Notes under the pieces: model-generated
Databases searched by the model: none
What the model saw: the letters and a program-made list of their open reading frames with translations, nothing else
What the model was told of the DNA's origin: nothing
Origin: an uncultured Tateyamaria sp.
GTDB taxonomy: Bacteria; Pseudomonadota; Alphaproteobacteria; Rhodobacterales; Rhodobacteraceae
Direction of reading: 5' to 3'
Assembly: GCA_905480645.1 (NCBI GenBank)
Contig: CAJQRC010000001.1
Span: 130,957-194,956, forward strand
DNA length: 64,000 nt
Position numbers and translations under genes: made by a program
In this document: in pieces, positions 9,901 to 18,604 of the stretch
Layout: the number at the start of each line of letters is the position of its first letter
How positions within the stretch are numbered: the first letter of the stretch is position 1

Positions 9901-10258
9901 AGAAACTCCATGCGCTCGAGCCTTACCAGAGCAAATAGCTCTTGTTGTCCAGGGACGCGCTACGCAACCAGGATGGCTTGCTGGTATGATGCGCCATGGA
10001 TTTCGTGGCGCGGCAGAAATCGCTGCAACTCTTGATCACATGGCTGCATTTGCACATTTGGCAGGAGTAGTTAAGCCACATCTGTTTGATTTATATTACG
10101 AGGCAACACTAGGCGATCCCAGCGTGGCTAACTTTTTACAAAAGGCCAATCTTGGAGCATTTAAGGCAATGCAAGATCAATTTGCAGCGCTGGATGCAGC
10201 GGGCCTATGGAAAACCAGGCGCAACTCAATACGGGCAGAACTGAAGGCCACACTATGA
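6989..10258 (+). CDS. cobN: Cobaltochelatase large subunit CobN
   Basis: CobN is the large subunit of the aerobic ATP-dependent cobaltochelatase, which inserts Co2+ into hydrogenobyrinic acid a,c-diamide. The protein has 1089 aa, somewhat shorter than the roughly 1250 aa of some homologues but collinear from the conserved start MHVVFRESHGLEENETP to the end. The hallmark GAHGTLEWLPGK, shared with magnesium chelatase H subunits, is at about residues 529-540. RGRQDILPTGRN and YGPAPGTFG are other conserved stretches. The motor subunits CobS and CobT are not in this window and must be encoded elsewhere. Its stop overlaps the cobG start by 4 bp (ATGA), so the two are probably translationally coupled. 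Confidence 0.96.
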   Translation: MHVVFRESHGLEENETPTDLRQTPADLIVLSYSDSDLGAFAAAFHRGGGAKKMPSLRLANIISLKHPLSIDTYIEQTLSEAQGVLIRLIGGVPYWSYGLQQVASVCRSKGIALAVLPADGRTDTRLDEISTLPVSTLRRLTQLCDTGGAVAAQSALAQMALASGLYAGPVCGAKALPMVGAWTPKHGVTCPAAFLTDTRKLIILTFYRAYLAAADLSPMEALFTALNERGFRVLGLFAPSLKTPDAANWLSKQIAHLAPAAILNATAFSGKGNSGSSPLDAGNVPVFQVALATSTKAAWDNEERGLSPSDLAMHVVLPEVDGRIFAGVTSFKEPQKRDADLQFSRFTHAPDADRIAYVADKLQAWVNLSERPVFERHPALILSTYPNKEWNMAHAVGLDAFASAQAILDDLSKAGYIVNKSKLPLQTLLSRKTFAWPISKYMDALSTLPQILQDDLQNTWGDPTSEACDGNFYFNAIQLGNTTLALQPERGTREERSSEYHDLARTPRHSYVAFYLWLQNQSDALIHIGAHGTLEWLPGKSVALSNVCWPEVLTGKLPVIYPFIVNDPGEAAQAKRRISAITLGHLPPPMKVTETPDRLVRLETLLDEFSNADGLDPNRRDRLQVDIRTEAQALGVEDDLGLAHATSTSEAITRIDRFVCDIKENQYGDGLHIWGRSSNGQACSSVESERNSLIAALNGQRIDAGPSGSPYRGRQDILPTGRNLFTTDPRSVPTRSAYTQGVKLAEELMRRHLQDEGDWPKGLIVDLWGSATMRTAGEEFAMSLHLLGVRPVWDEKSERVSGIEVLPISELSRPRIDVTLRVSGLFRDVFPNLSNLFGQATRALAARDEASDWNPYAGKTSTARVYGPAPGTFGLDMGSNLTIFTKESRSMAGAAWLRASAYTLDSIEPIKDEAGLRDRVASADSFVHLQDLPETDLLLASDYAAHQAGFAAAQAITGGTAKLYHLDSTNPETPCARALPEQIALVVQGRATQPGWLAGMMRHGFRGAAEIAATLDHMAAFAHLAGVVKPHLFDLYYEATLGDPSVANFLQKANLGAFKAMQDQFAALDAAGLWKTRRNSIRAELKATL

Positions 10259-11388
10259 GCGTGGTAAAAGGATGGTGTCCAGACGCACACAGGCCAATGC
10301 TTTCTGGAGACGGGTTATTAGTGCGAATACGTCCGCGTCTCGGCCGTTTAACTATAAAGCAAGTCCTTGAACTTTGCGAAATTTCACTTACTCACGGCAA
10401 CGGAGCCATCGACCTTACCAGTAGAGCAAATATTCAAATACGTGGAATTCGTAAGACAAACTATCGCAAGTTACTGGATAGGCTCGCTACTTTTGACTTA
10501 CTAGATAAAGACAGCAACACAGAGTCACGGCGCAACATCTTGACGACACCTCTTTGGAAATCCGGTGATATAACTGACGTTCTACATAGCGAAATTTCCA
10601 AATGCCTCTCCGATTTGCCCAACCTACCTAGCAAAATTGGTATCGCGCTGGATACAGGCTTGGTACCAATGCTGGGGACCGCTTCTGCTGACTTTCGGTT
10701 TGAATTTAACTCCAGCCGGGTTTTGATGTTACGCGCTGATGGAGCAACTCACGGGCGAGCAATAGAGTTAGACAACGCGCCTGAAGCATTGATTCAGATG
10801 GCAAAATGGTTTCAAGAGAGTGGAGGCATTCAAGCGGGACGTATGGCCCGTCATTTGGTAACAAAAAACCTTCCCAAAGAGTGGCAGTCACATCCAGCAC
10901 AACCGCAAGCAAAAGCGCTGAAGCCAGGGCCTGCACCCTCACCACATAAAGGCTATTTTGTTGGAGTTCCATTTGGAAGTCTAGATGCAAAGGCGTTTAC
11001 ATCTCTAATTTTACAAGCCAAAACGACTGCAATTCGTTGCACACCTTGGCGTTTAATTTTGCTAGAGGGCGTGGAAGAAATTGATAATGCATATGATTTT
11101 ATAACTGATCCAAATGATCCAATTTTAAAAGTTCACGCCTGTCCCGGAGCGCCAGCCTGTTCATCTGCTACTGTAGAAACGCGTGCAGTTGCACGCTTAT
11201 TGGCATCCAAAAATCTGGCTGGATTACATCTTTCGGGCTGTGCAAAAGGCTGTGCTCATCCACACCTTTCACACACAACACTTGTAGGTCAAAATGGTGC
11301 GTATAACCTTGTGGAGGGCGGTCATCCGTGGGATCAGCCGAGTCAACAAGGACTTTCTGCTAGCGACTTACAAAAACTTTTGGACTAA
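10255..11388 (+). CDS. cobG: Precorrin-3B synthase CobG
   Basis: CobG is the oxygen-dependent monooxygenase that converts precorrin-3A to precorrin-3B, the step defining the aerobic B12 pathway. It belongs to the nitrite/sulfite reductase family and carries a 4Fe-4S centre. The protein is 377 aa from the ATG at 10255, overlapping the cobN stop; a more upstream in-frame ATG at 10207 is inside cobN. Half-domain motifs DLTSRANIQIRG are near residue 55. The cluster ligands are visible as CPGAPAC and GCAKGC near residues 298-304 and 330-335. It is shorter than the roughly 460 aa Pseudomonas enzyme, but all four cysteines remain. The cobH start is 4 bp after its stop. Confidence 0.94.
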   Translation: MSVVKGWCPDAHRPMLSGDGLLVRIRPRLGRLTIKQVLELCEISLTHGNGAIDLTSRANIQIRGIRKTNYRKLLDRLATFDLLDKDSNTESRRNILTTPLWKSGDITDVLHSEISKCLSDLPNLPSKIGIALDTGLVPMLGTASADFRFEFNSSRVLMLRADGATHGRAIELDNAPEALIQMAKWFQESGGIQAGRMARHLVTKNLPKEWQSHPAQPQAKALKPGPAPSPHKGYFVGVPFGSLDAKAFTSLILQAKTTAIRCTPWRLILLEGVEEIDNAYDFITDPNDPILKVHACPGAPACSSATVETRAVARLLASKNLAGLHLSGCAKGCAHPHLSHTTLVGQNGAYNLVEGGHPWDQPSQQGLSASDLQKLLD

Positions 11389-11392
11389 CTGC

Positions 11393-12022
11393 ATGCCATA
11401 CAAATACCAAACTAACGGTGCCTCGATTTATTTGCAGTCTTTTGCAACAATTCGCGCTGAGGCCGACCTCACACGCTTTGGACGAGACGAAGAGCAAGTT
11501 GTCGTAAGAATGATCCATGCTGCCGGCATGGTTGGCTTGGAAAAACACTGCCATTTCTCAAACGATTTCGTTTCAAAAGCTCGGGAAGCATTGGAAAATG
11601 GTGCGCCAATTCTTTGTGATGCTCGGATGGTTAGCGAAGGAATCACGCGCCCAAGATTGCCTGCAAAGAATGAAGTGATTTGTACCCTGCATGATAGTGG
11701 CATCAGAGAATTAGCTAAAAAGATGAGTAACACCCGATCCGCAGCAGCACTTGAGTTCTGGAGACCATATATTAGCGGGGCTGTTGTCGTCATTGGCAAT
11801 GCACCAACAGCACTTTTCCACTTGCTGAACATGCTTGAGGATTCCAGTTACCCACGACCTGCAGCCATCATTGGCTGCCCCGTCGGTTTTGTCGGAGCTG
11901 CCGAAAGCAAGCAGGCACTTTGGGCCGATCAACCAGTGCCCTGCTGCATCGTAAAGGGTCGTTTAGGTGGCAGCGCCATTGCAGTAGCTGCTCTAAATGC
12001 TCTCGCGAGCCGCTTGGAATGA
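11393..12022 (+). CDS. cobH: Precorrin-8X methylmutase CobH
   Basis: CobH moves the methyl group from C-11 to C-12 of precorrin-8X, forming hydrogenobyrinic acid. It has 209 aa, the normal length, from the ATG at 11393. The in-frame extension to 11294 lies in cobG and does not resemble the family. The catalytic histidine is in VVRMIHAAG (His42). APILCDARMV, NTRSAAAL and GCPVGFVGAAESK are highly conserved family segments. The stop overlaps the cobI start by 4 bp. It belongs to the tightly packed cobG-cobH-cobI-cobJ block. Confidence 0.97.
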   Translation: MPYKYQTNGASIYLQSFATIRAEADLTRFGRDEEQVVVRMIHAAGMVGLEKHCHFSNDFVSKAREALENGAPILCDARMVSEGITRPRLPAKNEVICTLHDSGIRELAKKMSNTRSAAALEFWRPYISGAVVVIGNAPTALFHLLNMLEDSSYPRPAAIIGCPVGFVGAAESKQALWADQPVPCCIVKGRLGGSAIAVAALNALASRLE

Positions 12023-12765
12023 GACAACCAAATGCCTCAACAAAAGGTACAATATATGGCGTCGGCTTAGGCCCCGGTGATCAGGATCTACTAAGTGTTC
12101 GCGCAGACAGACTAGTCCGCCAAGCCGAAATAATTGCTTTTTTTCGTAAAACAGGCCGATCTGGTCAAGCCCGTCAGATTGTAAATGGTATGTTGGCTGA
12201 TAAAGTGCAAGAAATTTCGATGGAATACCCAGTGACAACAGAGATTTCAATTTCTGACCCGTTGTACAATAAATTGCTCAGCCAATTTTATACTGACTGT
12301 ACTGCACGGCTCCAAGCTATAGCTGACAGAGGGAAAGATGTAGTTGTCCTGTGTGAAGGCGATCCCTTCTTTTACGGCTCTTTTATGCATCTTTATGAAC
12401 GCTTAAAACACAACAATACAGTTAAAATTGTTCCAGCAATAACTGGTATGTCTGGCGCATGGACAGCCACGGCTGCTCCTATAACGTGGGGCGATGACGT
12501 TCTGACGGTACTGATGGGCACCCTTTCAGAAGATGTTTTAATCAAGAATATTGCAAATGCTGATGCTATTGTGATCATGAAAATTGGACGGAACATAAAT
12601 AAAGTAAGAAACGCGTTGATTGCCGCGGGCCGATTTGAGAAAGCATGGCTGATTGAATATGCGACCATGCCTAACCAAAGCGTTCAATTACTCTCTGAAG
12701 CAAACCTTGAAGTGACACCCTATTTCTCAATTATTGTTGTGCACGGGAAAGGGCGCAGACCATGA
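12019..12765 (+). CDS. cobI: Precorrin-2 C20-methyltransferase CobI
   Basis: CobI is an S-adenosylmethionine-dependent tetrapyrrole methyltransferase that methylates C-20 of precorrin-2 to give precorrin-3A. It has 248 aa from the ATG at 12019, whose ATGA overlaps the cobH stop. The glycine-rich SAM loop GVGLGPGDQDLLS is at about residues 15-27, and VVLCEGDPFFYGSFMH is the second conserved motif near residue 112. VPAITGMSGAW is another family landmark. The ribosome site is weak, which fits re-initiation from the overlapping cobH stop. The stop again overlaps the start of cobJ by 4 bp. Confidence 0.96.
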   Translation: MRQPNASTKGTIYGVGLGPGDQDLLSVRADRLVRQAEIIAFFRKTGRSGQARQIVNGMLADKVQEISMEYPVTTEISISDPLYNKLLSQFYTDCTARLQAIADRGKDVVVLCEGDPFFYGSFMHLYERLKHNNTVKIVPAITGMSGAWTATAAPITWGDDVLTVLMGTLSEDVLIKNIANADAIVIMKIGRNINKVRNALIAAGRFEKAWLIEYATMPNQSVQLLSEANLEVTPYFSIIVVHGKGRRP

Positions 12766-13514
12766 AAGGCTCGCTAAAGATAGCCGGGCTTGGCCCAGGC
12801 AGTGATTCTCTCGTTACACCTGAAGTTACAATGGCGCTGGCCAATGCTACTGATATTGTAGGCTACATTCCTTATGTCGCTCGGATTCCTGAGCGCTCAG
12901 GTCTGACATTGCATGCCAGCGATAACCGAGTTGAAGTTATTCGAGCTCGCCAAGCACTTGAATTGGCAGCAAATGGTAAACGTGTTGTTGTTGTTTCATC
13001 TGGCGATCCTGGAGTTTTTGCAATGGCTGCAGCCGTATTTGAGACTTTAGAAAAAGGTCCAAAAGAATGGTTAAGTCTAGAAATTCAAGTGCTACCAGGT
13101 ATAACCGCGATGTTGGCCGCAGCGGCCCGTGTAGGTGCACCACTAGGCCATGATTTTTGCGTGATCAATCTGTCAGACAATCTCAAACCATGGTCTCTAA
13201 TAGAACGCCGTTTGCGTTTGGCAGCAGAAGCAGATTTTGTAATGGCATTTTATAATCCGCGCTCTAATTCGCGACCCACAGGGTTTGAGCGCACCCTAAA
13301 GATACTATGCAATACCTGCCAAGACACACGCCCTGTGATTTTCGCTCGTGCCGTGTCTACCCCTGAAGAAAACATTCGCGTCGTTACACTGCCTGATGCC
13401 ACACCAGACATGGCCGACATGCGTACAGTTGTTATCATTGGATCTTCGCAAACTCGTATTATTGCTCACAAGATATCACCAATTGTCTACACGCCCCGTT
13501 CAGCTCCAATATGA
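12762..13514 (+). CDS. cobJ: Precorrin-3B C17-methyltransferase CobJ
   Basis: CobJ methylates C-17 and drives ring contraction, turning precorrin-3B into precorrin-4. The protein has 250 aa. SAM-binding motif GLGPGSDSLVTPE is near residues 8-20. VVVSSGDPGVFAMAA (about 75-89) and VLPGITAMLAAAARVGAPLG are typical of the subgroup, as is FYNPRSNSR. Its start overlaps the cobI stop (ATGA). Its 3' end overlaps by 28 bp the 3' end of cobK, which runs in the opposite direction, so the two transcripts are complementary there. Confidence 0.97.
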   Translation: MKGSLKIAGLGPGSDSLVTPEVTMALANATDIVGYIPYVARIPERSGLTLHASDNRVEVIRARQALELAANGKRVVVVSSGDPGVFAMAAAVFETLEKGPKEWLSLEIQVLPGITAMLAAAARVGAPLGHDFCVINLSDNLKPWSLIERRLRLAAEADFVMAFYNPRSNSRPTGFERTLKILCNTCQDTRPVIFARAVSTPEENIRVVTLPDATPDMADMRTVVIIGSSQTRIIAHKISPIVYTPRSAPI

Positions 13515-14242
13515 TTTATCCAAGTAAGCACATCAGTCACCGAGTTAGTCTCCATCCTTTTCAAAATAGGGGGCCTTTCTATCATGATTACTGGCAGGTC
13601 AAGTCGGCGCGCAGCGGTAATTTTTGCATACGCACCAGAGCCACCCGCATTCTTAGATACCAGAAGATTTATTCTGTGCTTTTGCATCAAATTAAGATCA
13701 TTTTCAGCGGTAAAAGGACCCCGCGAAACGACAACATGACAGCGGGGAAAAGGTGGTGCAATGACCGGTGGATCAACAAGTCGAAGCAAGTAAAAATGCT
13801 GGTGGTTTGGCACAAAATTCTGCAATTGAATTCGCCCAACAGCAAGCATGACGCGGCACGCGGCTCGATCCAATGCGCCAACAGCGCCTTGAATGTCAGG
13901 AACATGAGTCCAATTATCACCCGTACGAGCGACCCACGGCGGACGCGTCAAAGCCATCAAGGGCACATGCGCTTGTGCACAGGCAATCACGGCGTTTCTA
14001 CTCATTTGCGCAGCAAAGGGATGGGTTGCGTCAATTACATGCGTGACATTTGTTGTCTGCATAAAATGAACAAGCCCAGAAACTCCGCCAAATCCACCAA
14101 CCCGCTGAGGCAAAGGTTGACGCTTAATACGATTTACCCGGCCAGCAAAGCTAACAATGCCATTGTGACAAACTGCTGCCGCAGCCTTGGCAAAAACTGT
14201 AGCCTCAGTGGTACCACCAAGAATAAGGAGGTTTGGCTGCAT
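13487..14242 (-). CDS. cobK: Precorrin-6A reductase CobK
   Basis: CobK is the NADPH-dependent reductase converting precorrin-6A to precorrin-6B. It has 251 aa from the ATG at 14240-14242, giving MQPNLLILGGTTEATVFA with the nucleotide-binding ILGGTTEA loop. HVIDATHPFAAQMSRNA and NLLVSKNAGGSGAYAK are family motifs. A strong ribosome site (AAGGAG) lies about 8 nt upstream, inside the cobL reading frame. The gene is on the opposite strand to the operon around it. Its tail overlaps cobJ by 28 bp, and its start codon shares the palindromic CATG (14240-14243) with the cobL start. It therefore cannot be read from the riboswitch transcript and needs a promoter within cobL. Confidence 0.95.
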   Translation of the reverse strand: MQPNLLILGGTTEATVFAKAAAAVCHNGIVSFAGRVNRIKRQPLPQRVGGFGGVSGLVHFMQTTNVTHVIDATHPFAAQMSRNAVIACAQAHVPLMALTRPPWVARTGDNWTHVPDIQGAVGALDRAACRVMLAVGRIQLQNFVPNHQHFYLLRLVDPPVIAPPFPRCHVVVSRGPFTAENDLNLMQKHRINLLVSKNAGGSGAYAKITAARRLDLPVIMIERPPILKRMETNSVTDVLTWINHIGAERGV

Positions 14243-15434
14243 GTCTAAGACTCCTTGGTTGACCATCATCGGTATTGGAGAAGATGGAGTTGAAGGGCTC
14301 ACGGCTCCGAGTCAAGTCGCACTTATTAACGCCGCTATTATTATTGGACCCCCACGCCATCTAGCAATGATACCTAAGAATCAAGCTCAGCATATGGAAT
14401 GGCCATCACCATTTTCTAAGGGAATCGAAATTTTAAGTGCCTTACGCGGTCAAAGTGTTGTTGTTCTGACATCAGGCGACCCGTTCTGGTTTGGAGCTGG
14501 CACCATTATCGCTCAACGATTTGATGATGCAGAATGGAATGCATTACCAGCATTATCTTGTTTTTCCCTTGCAGCCGCGCAGACAGGCTGGGCTTTGGAT
14601 AAAACAATTTGCATCGGACTGCATGCCGCACCTTTTACAAAATTACGGCGCAACCTTGCACAAGGAGTAAAAATTATTGCAACTTTGCGTGACGGCGACG
14701 CCGTTCCAGAACTTGCTAAGTATTTAAAATCCAGGGGCTTTGGCAAAAGTCAGCTTACCATTATGGAACGCTTAGGCTCTAGGGCAGAAAAGCTTACATC
14801 AGGTTCGGCAGAAAACATAGATGGTACATTTGAGCATCCTGTTTGCGTTGCAATCTGTGTGGCAGGAGATGGACCTGCACTAACTTCAGCTACTGGATTG
14901 CCCGATGATACCTTTGTTCACGATAATCAGATTACCAAACGCCCAATTCGCGCCATAACAATTTCATCTCTTGCTCCTTTACCAAATCAAAATTTATTGG
15001 ATATTGGTGGTGGCTCCGGATCAGTTAGCATCGAGTGGTTATTAGCTCATCCCTCGACACAAGCAACTGTTGTAGAAAAAAGAAGAGATCGTGCTGAACG
15101 CATTCTTCAAAATGCGGAAGTATTGGGCGTTGCGGACAGAATGACTATAATTGAAGGGCCAGCACCTGATGCTTTGGTCGGCGTTGAAAGCCCAGATGCA
15201 ATCTTTGTTGGTGGAGGATTGGCACCAGAATTACTGGACGTGGTTACAGATATGTCAGCATCCCGCCTAGTTGTGAATGCTGTCACATTGGAAGGCGAAT
15301 CTCTACTTGTGGAGTACCATGCAAAGCATGGCGGCGAGCTAATGCGTATTGAATTAGCAGAATCAAGGCCCCTTGGTCCCAAAAGGGGCTGGGCCGCATC
15401 TTTTCCAATTGTGCAATGGAGCTTATTAAAATGA
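14241..15434 (+). CDS. cobL: Precorrin-6Y C5,15-methyltransferase (decarboxylating) CobL
   Basis: CobL methylates C-5 and C-15 of precorrin-6B and decarboxylates the C-12 acetate, giving precorrin-8X. The 397 aa protein is the usual fusion of an N-terminal CbiE-like methyltransferase (TIIGIGEDGVEGLT, about residues 8-21; VVLTSGDPFWFGAG) with a C-terminal CbiT-like domain (LLDIGGGSGSVSIEWL, about 252-267). The start ATG at 14241 has an excellent site AAGGAGG about 9 nt upstream, which lies inside the antisense cobK gene; an in-frame ATG at 14187 is not needed. Its stop overlaps the cobE start (ATGA). Confidence 0.96.
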   Translation: MSKTPWLTIIGIGEDGVEGLTAPSQVALINAAIIIGPPRHLAMIPKNQAQHMEWPSPFSKGIEILSALRGQSVVVLTSGDPFWFGAGTIIAQRFDDAEWNALPALSCFSLAAAQTGWALDKTICIGLHAAPFTKLRRNLAQGVKIIATLRDGDAVPELAKYLKSRGFGKSQLTIMERLGSRAEKLTSGSAENIDGTFEHPVCVAICVAGDGPALTSATGLPDDTFVHDNQITKRPIRAITISSLAPLPNQNLLDIGGGSGSVSIEWLLAHPSTQATVVEKRRDRAERILQNAEVLGVADRMTIIEGPAPDALVGVESPDAIFVGGGLAPELLDVVTDMSASRLVVNAVTLEGESLLVEYHAKHGGELMRIELAESRPLGPKRGWAASFPIVQWSLLK

Positions 15435-15790
15435 TTGTTGCAGGCTTTGGCTTTCGTAAAGGTGTATCCACTGACAGTTTAGCAGACGCTTTATCTCAGG
15501 CTTGTATAACCTTCAGCCCGAACGCTTTTGCCACTTTACAAGATAAAGAAGATGTTCTCCGGGGTTTTGCTGAATTGTGGCTGTTACCATTGATCGTAAT
15601 TTCTTCCAATTTAGCTCAAGCGCAATTAACACTAACCCATTCCAGCATTAGCTTGACCAAAAAATCCACTGGCTCAGTAGCTGAAGCGACTGCACTTGCC
15701 GCCGCTGGAGCAAATGCACGTCTGACAGCCCCACGTTCAATATCCACTGACCGTATGGCAACCTGTGCAATCGCGATTGGAGATAATTAA
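15431..15790 (+). CDS. cobE: CobE / CbiG C-terminal-domain protein
   Basis: This is a small protein of 119 aa matching the CobE family, which equals the C-terminal domain of CbiG. Its exact role in aerobic cobalamin synthesis is not settled, and it is usually found with cobL and cobM. The start ATG at 15431 overlaps the cobL stop and has GGAG about 10 nt upstream. The N-terminal MIVAGFGFRKGVS and the later TGSVAEATALAAAG are the conserved elements. The stop codon directly abuts the cobM start with no spacer. Confidence 0.9.
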   Translation: MIVAGFGFRKGVSTDSLADALSQACITFSPNAFATLQDKEDVLRGFAELWLLPLIVISSNLAQAQLTLTHSSISLTKKSTGSVAEATALAAAGANARLTAPRSISTDRMATCAIAIGDN

Positions 15791-16585
15791 ATGACAGTCC
15801 ACTTCATCGGCGCGGGTCCAGGCGCTCCTGATCTTCTTACGTTACGCGGTCTAAACTTAATTGCAGCCAGCCCCGTATGCCTTTACGCTGGCTCTTTAAT
15901 ACCAGAGGCTATTCTAGAACATTGCCCCACCAATGCCTACCTTGTGAATACTGCTGCAATGGGTCTTGACGAAATTATAGCTGAAATAAAAAAGTGCCAT
16001 GCAAATGATCAAGACGTTGTACGACTGCAATCAGGCGATCTTTCCGTATGGTCAGCCATGGGCGAACAATTACGCCGGCTAAAAGCTGAAGGCATACCAT
16101 TTACCATAACGCCCGGTGTCCCATCATTTAGTGCGGCGGCTGCAGCTCTTGGGTCTGAACTAACTCTACCTTCAATCGCGCAATCCGTGGTTTTGACTCG
16201 CACCCCTGGACGTGCTTCAGCCATGCCACCTAATGAAAATCTAAAAAATTTTGCAGCGACAGGTGCGACACTAGCAATTCACTTATCAATTGGGAATTTA
16301 GATCAAGTAATCGAAGATTTATCACCAGCCTACGGTACCGACTGCCCAGCAGCTATTGTCTATCGCGCCAGTTGGCCTGACCAACAGATTATACACGCAA
16401 CACTCGGCACTTTGAAAAAAGCCATGACTGCAAATATTAACCGTACAGCCTTAATTCTTGTTGGGCAGGTCATCGGAGCGAAAAACTTCGAGGAAAGTTG
16501 TCTTTATGCGGCAGATTACGATAGGCGCTATCGACCTCAAACAGCGGAAAGTCCTTGGGCAAACTGGAGCGAAGCGGATGACTAA
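15791..16585 (+). CDS. cobM: Precorrin-4 C11-methyltransferase CobM
   Basis: CobM methylates C-11 of precorrin-4 to make precorrin-5. It has 264 aa. The SAM loop is [16 protein letters not shown] at residues 5-20. [29 protein letters not shown] and [15 protein letters not shown] are diagnostic of the CobM/CbiF subgroup. The start follows the cobE stop directly, with GGAG in the cobE tail. The 3' end overlaps the cobB start by 8 bp. Confidence 0.97.
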   Translation: MTVHFIGAGPGAPDLLTLRGLNLIAASPVCLYAGSLIPEAILEHCPTNAYLVNTAAMGLDEIIAEIKKCHANDQDVVRLQSGDLSVWSAMGEQLRRLKAEGIPFTITPGVPSFSAAAAALGSELTLPSIAQSVVLTRTPGRASAMPPNENLKNFAATGATLAIHLSIGNLDQVIEDLSPAYGTDCPAAIVYRASWPDQQIIHATLGTLKKAMTANINRTALILVGQVIGAKNFEESCLYAADYDRRYRPQTAESPWANWSEADD

Positions 16586-17888
16586 CCCCCCTGGTCTCCT
16601 AATCTCAGCACCAGCATCTGGAACGGGGAAAACGACGGTAATGCTAGGTCTCTTACGTGCTCTAAAGAACGAAGGCGTGATCGTACAGCCATTCAAAAGT
16701 GGTCCGGATTACATAGATCCAGTTTTTCATCTCGCAGCGGCAGGCAGACCCTCATTCAACTTTGACACATGGGCAATGGACGAAAAATTGCTGGGTGGGA
16801 TAGCAGCCAAGTCGAATGGTGCAGATATTTGCATTGGAGAAGGTTCCATGGGCCTTTTTGATGGTGTTGCAACACGCGGACAAACTTCTTTTGGTTCTAG
16901 TGCAGAGACAGCGCAAGCCATGGGGTGGCCCGTTGTACTTATTATTGATGTTGGTGGGCAGGCACAATCTGCAGCGGCGACTGCACTGGGATTCAAAATG
17001 TACCACCCTGATCTAAAGTTTGCAGGTGTTATACTCAATCGGGTCGCAAGTCCACGACATGAACGCTTAATCCGCTCAGGTATGGAGCACATTGGCATGA
17101 CTGTCTTTGGATCACTGCCGCGGCGAGGTGACCTGACATTACCTGAACGACATTTAGGCCTTATTCAAGCCATCGAACATCCGGACCTCGAATCTGCCAT
17201 CACTGATTATGCAGAATTTTTGCGTAATAATGTTGATCTGAAAGCACTTCAATTGGCCGCGCGGGCCAAAACTAAATTAACAGCACATTCTTTACCACTC
17301 CCACCAGCACAAAGAATTGCGCTGGCTTGTGACGAAGCATTTTCTTTTACCTACCCTCACCTTTTGGACGGGTGGCGAGCGCAAGGGGCAGAGATTATGC
17401 CTTTTTCACCACTTGCCGATGAGGCTCCTGATATCACAGCAGATTTGGTTTGGTTACCGGGCGGTTATCCAGAACTGCATGCTGCAAAAATCGCCGCGGC
17501 GTCTAACTTCAAGCATGGTCTTCGCGCACATGCGGCCACTAAACCGGTCCATGGTGAGTGCGGTGGCTACATGGCCCTTGGCGCTGGTCTGATCGATAAA
17601 GACGGAAAGCCGCATGAAATGGTAGGATTATTGGGGCTGGCCACAAGCTATCAAAAGCGTAAATTTAACTTAGGTTACAGACGGGCAGTTCTAAAGAGGG
17701 CTATGGCTGGATTTAAAGTAGGCACCGCTTTGCGTGGTCACGAATTTCATTACTCATCTATAATAGAACAACCAGACCCTGCTCTGGCGGAAGTATTTGA
17801 TGCAGACGGAAATATCGTTACGCAAACAGGATCATGGCGTGAGCAAGTGACCGGTACTTTTTTCCACTTAATTACTGGTGAAGCCTAA
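16578..17888 (+). CDS. cobB: Cobyrinic (hydrogenobyrinic) acid a,c-diamide synthase CobB
   Basis: CobB is an ATP- and glutamine-dependent amidase that amidates the a and c side chains of hydrogenobyrinic acid, producing the chelatase substrate. It has 436 aa from the ATG at 16578 ([20 protein letters not shown]), with GGAG upstream; an in-frame extension to 16458 lies within cobM and is rejected. The N-terminal ATPase P-loop is [10 protein letters not shown]. The glutamine amidotransferase nucleophile is in [11 protein letters not shown] (Cys at about 328), and LRGHEFHYS is conserved in the same domain. The start overlaps cobM by 8 bp, and the stop overlaps the cobA start by one base (TAATG). 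Confidence 0.96.
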   Translation: MTNPPGLLISAPASGTGKTTVMLGLLRALKNEGVIVQPFKSGPDYIDPVFHLAAAGRPSFNFDTWAMDEKLLGGIAAKSNGADICIGEGSMGLFDGVATRGQTSFGSSAETAQAMGWPVVLIIDVGGQAQSAAATALGFKMYHPDLKFAGVILNRVASPRHERLIRSGMEHIGMTVFGSLPRRGDLTLPERHLGLIQAIEHPDLESAITDYAEFLRNNVDLKALQLAARAKTKLTAHSLPLPPAQRIALACDEAFSFTYPHLLDGWRAQGAEIMPFSPLADEAPDITADLVWLPGGYPELHAAKIAAASNFKHGLRAHAATKPVHGECGGYMALGAGLIDKDGKPHEMVGLLGLATSYQKRKFNLGYRRAVLKRAMAGFKVGTALRGHEFHYSSIIEQPDPALAEVFDADGNIVTQTGSWREQVTGTFFHLITGEA

Positions 17889-18604
17889 TGAATGGCTTTG
17901 TAAGCTTCGTAGGTTCCGGACCTGGTGATCCAGAGTTGCTTACTCTTAAGGCTGTAAATCGCATGAAAAACGCAGATGCCGTGTTGTTTGATGACCTATC
18001 TTCTGGTCCAATTCTGGCTTTTGCCCGTGCTGGTGCAGATTTAGTCAGCGTAGGGAAACGTGCAGGCAGGCCCTCACCAAAACAAGATCACGTAAGCCGA
18101 TTGTTAGTCGATTACGCAAAAGCGGGACAGCGTGTTGTACGCTTGAAATCTGGCGATGGTGGAACCTTTGGGAGGTTGGAAGAAGAAACAAAAGCTCTAA
18201 AAAAAATAGGCATAGAGTTTGAGATAATTCCAGGAGTCCCTTCGGCATGTGCTGCTGCTGCTGCAGCAGGAATTCCATTGACCCGCCGACTAGCGGCACG
18301 GCGCGTGCAATATATAACAGGACATGACGTGCGTGGTGCGTTGCCTGATAATCTTAACCTCGCTGCGCTCGCAGACGCAAATGCTACTACAGTAGTTTTT
18401 ATGGGACAACGAACATTCCCTGCATTAGCAACAATGCTAATAGGTGCAGGCATGTCCGAGTCCACACCGGCATTACTTGCAGAAGGTATATCCACACCGG
18501 CTGAAAAGTTGCATCGAACAACGATAAGCGAACTATCAAAAAGGCTTACAAATTCAGTTAGCGATGCTCCCACTTTAATAATTTATGGCGCACTCGCAAT
18601 CTGA
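17888..18604 (+). CDS. cobA: Uroporphyrinogen-III C-methyltransferase CobA
   Basis: CobA (SUMT) methylates C-2 and C-7 of uroporphyrinogen III to give precorrin-2, the entry step to cobalamin and siroheme. It is 238 aa, without the CysG dehydrogenase/ferrochelatase fusion. Motifs are GSGPGDPELLTLKAV (residues 9-23), VGKRAGRPSPKQDHV and VRLKSGDGGTFGRLEEE. The last replaces the common RLKGGDPFVFGR form, a variation I regard as a subgroup feature. VPSACAAAAAAGIPLTRR is also present. It is the last gene of the tightly packed unit, with its start overlapping the cobB stop by one base. Confidence 0.95.
   Translation: MNGFVSFVGSGPGDPELLTLKAVNRMKNADAVLFDDLSSGPILAFARAGADLVSVGKRAGRPSPKQDHVSRLLVDYAKAGQRVVRLKSGDGGTFGRLEEETKALKKIGIEFEIIPGVPSACAAAAAAGIPLTRRLAARRVQYITGHDVRGALPDNLNLAALADANATTVVFMGQRTFPALATMLIGAGMSESTPALLAEGISTPAEKLHRTTISELSKRLTNSVSDAPTLIIYGALAI

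Noticed and set aside
11060..11250. CobG thought at first to be truncated because it is much shorter than the Pseudomonas enzyme
   Set aside because: All four cluster cysteines and both half-domain motifs are present and the frame is intact, so it looks like a short but complete form.
13511..14248. A 245-codon plus-strand reading frame spanning cobK
   Set aside because: It is the antisense of cobK; the minus-strand translation matches the precorrin-6A reductase family and the plus-strand one matches nothing.
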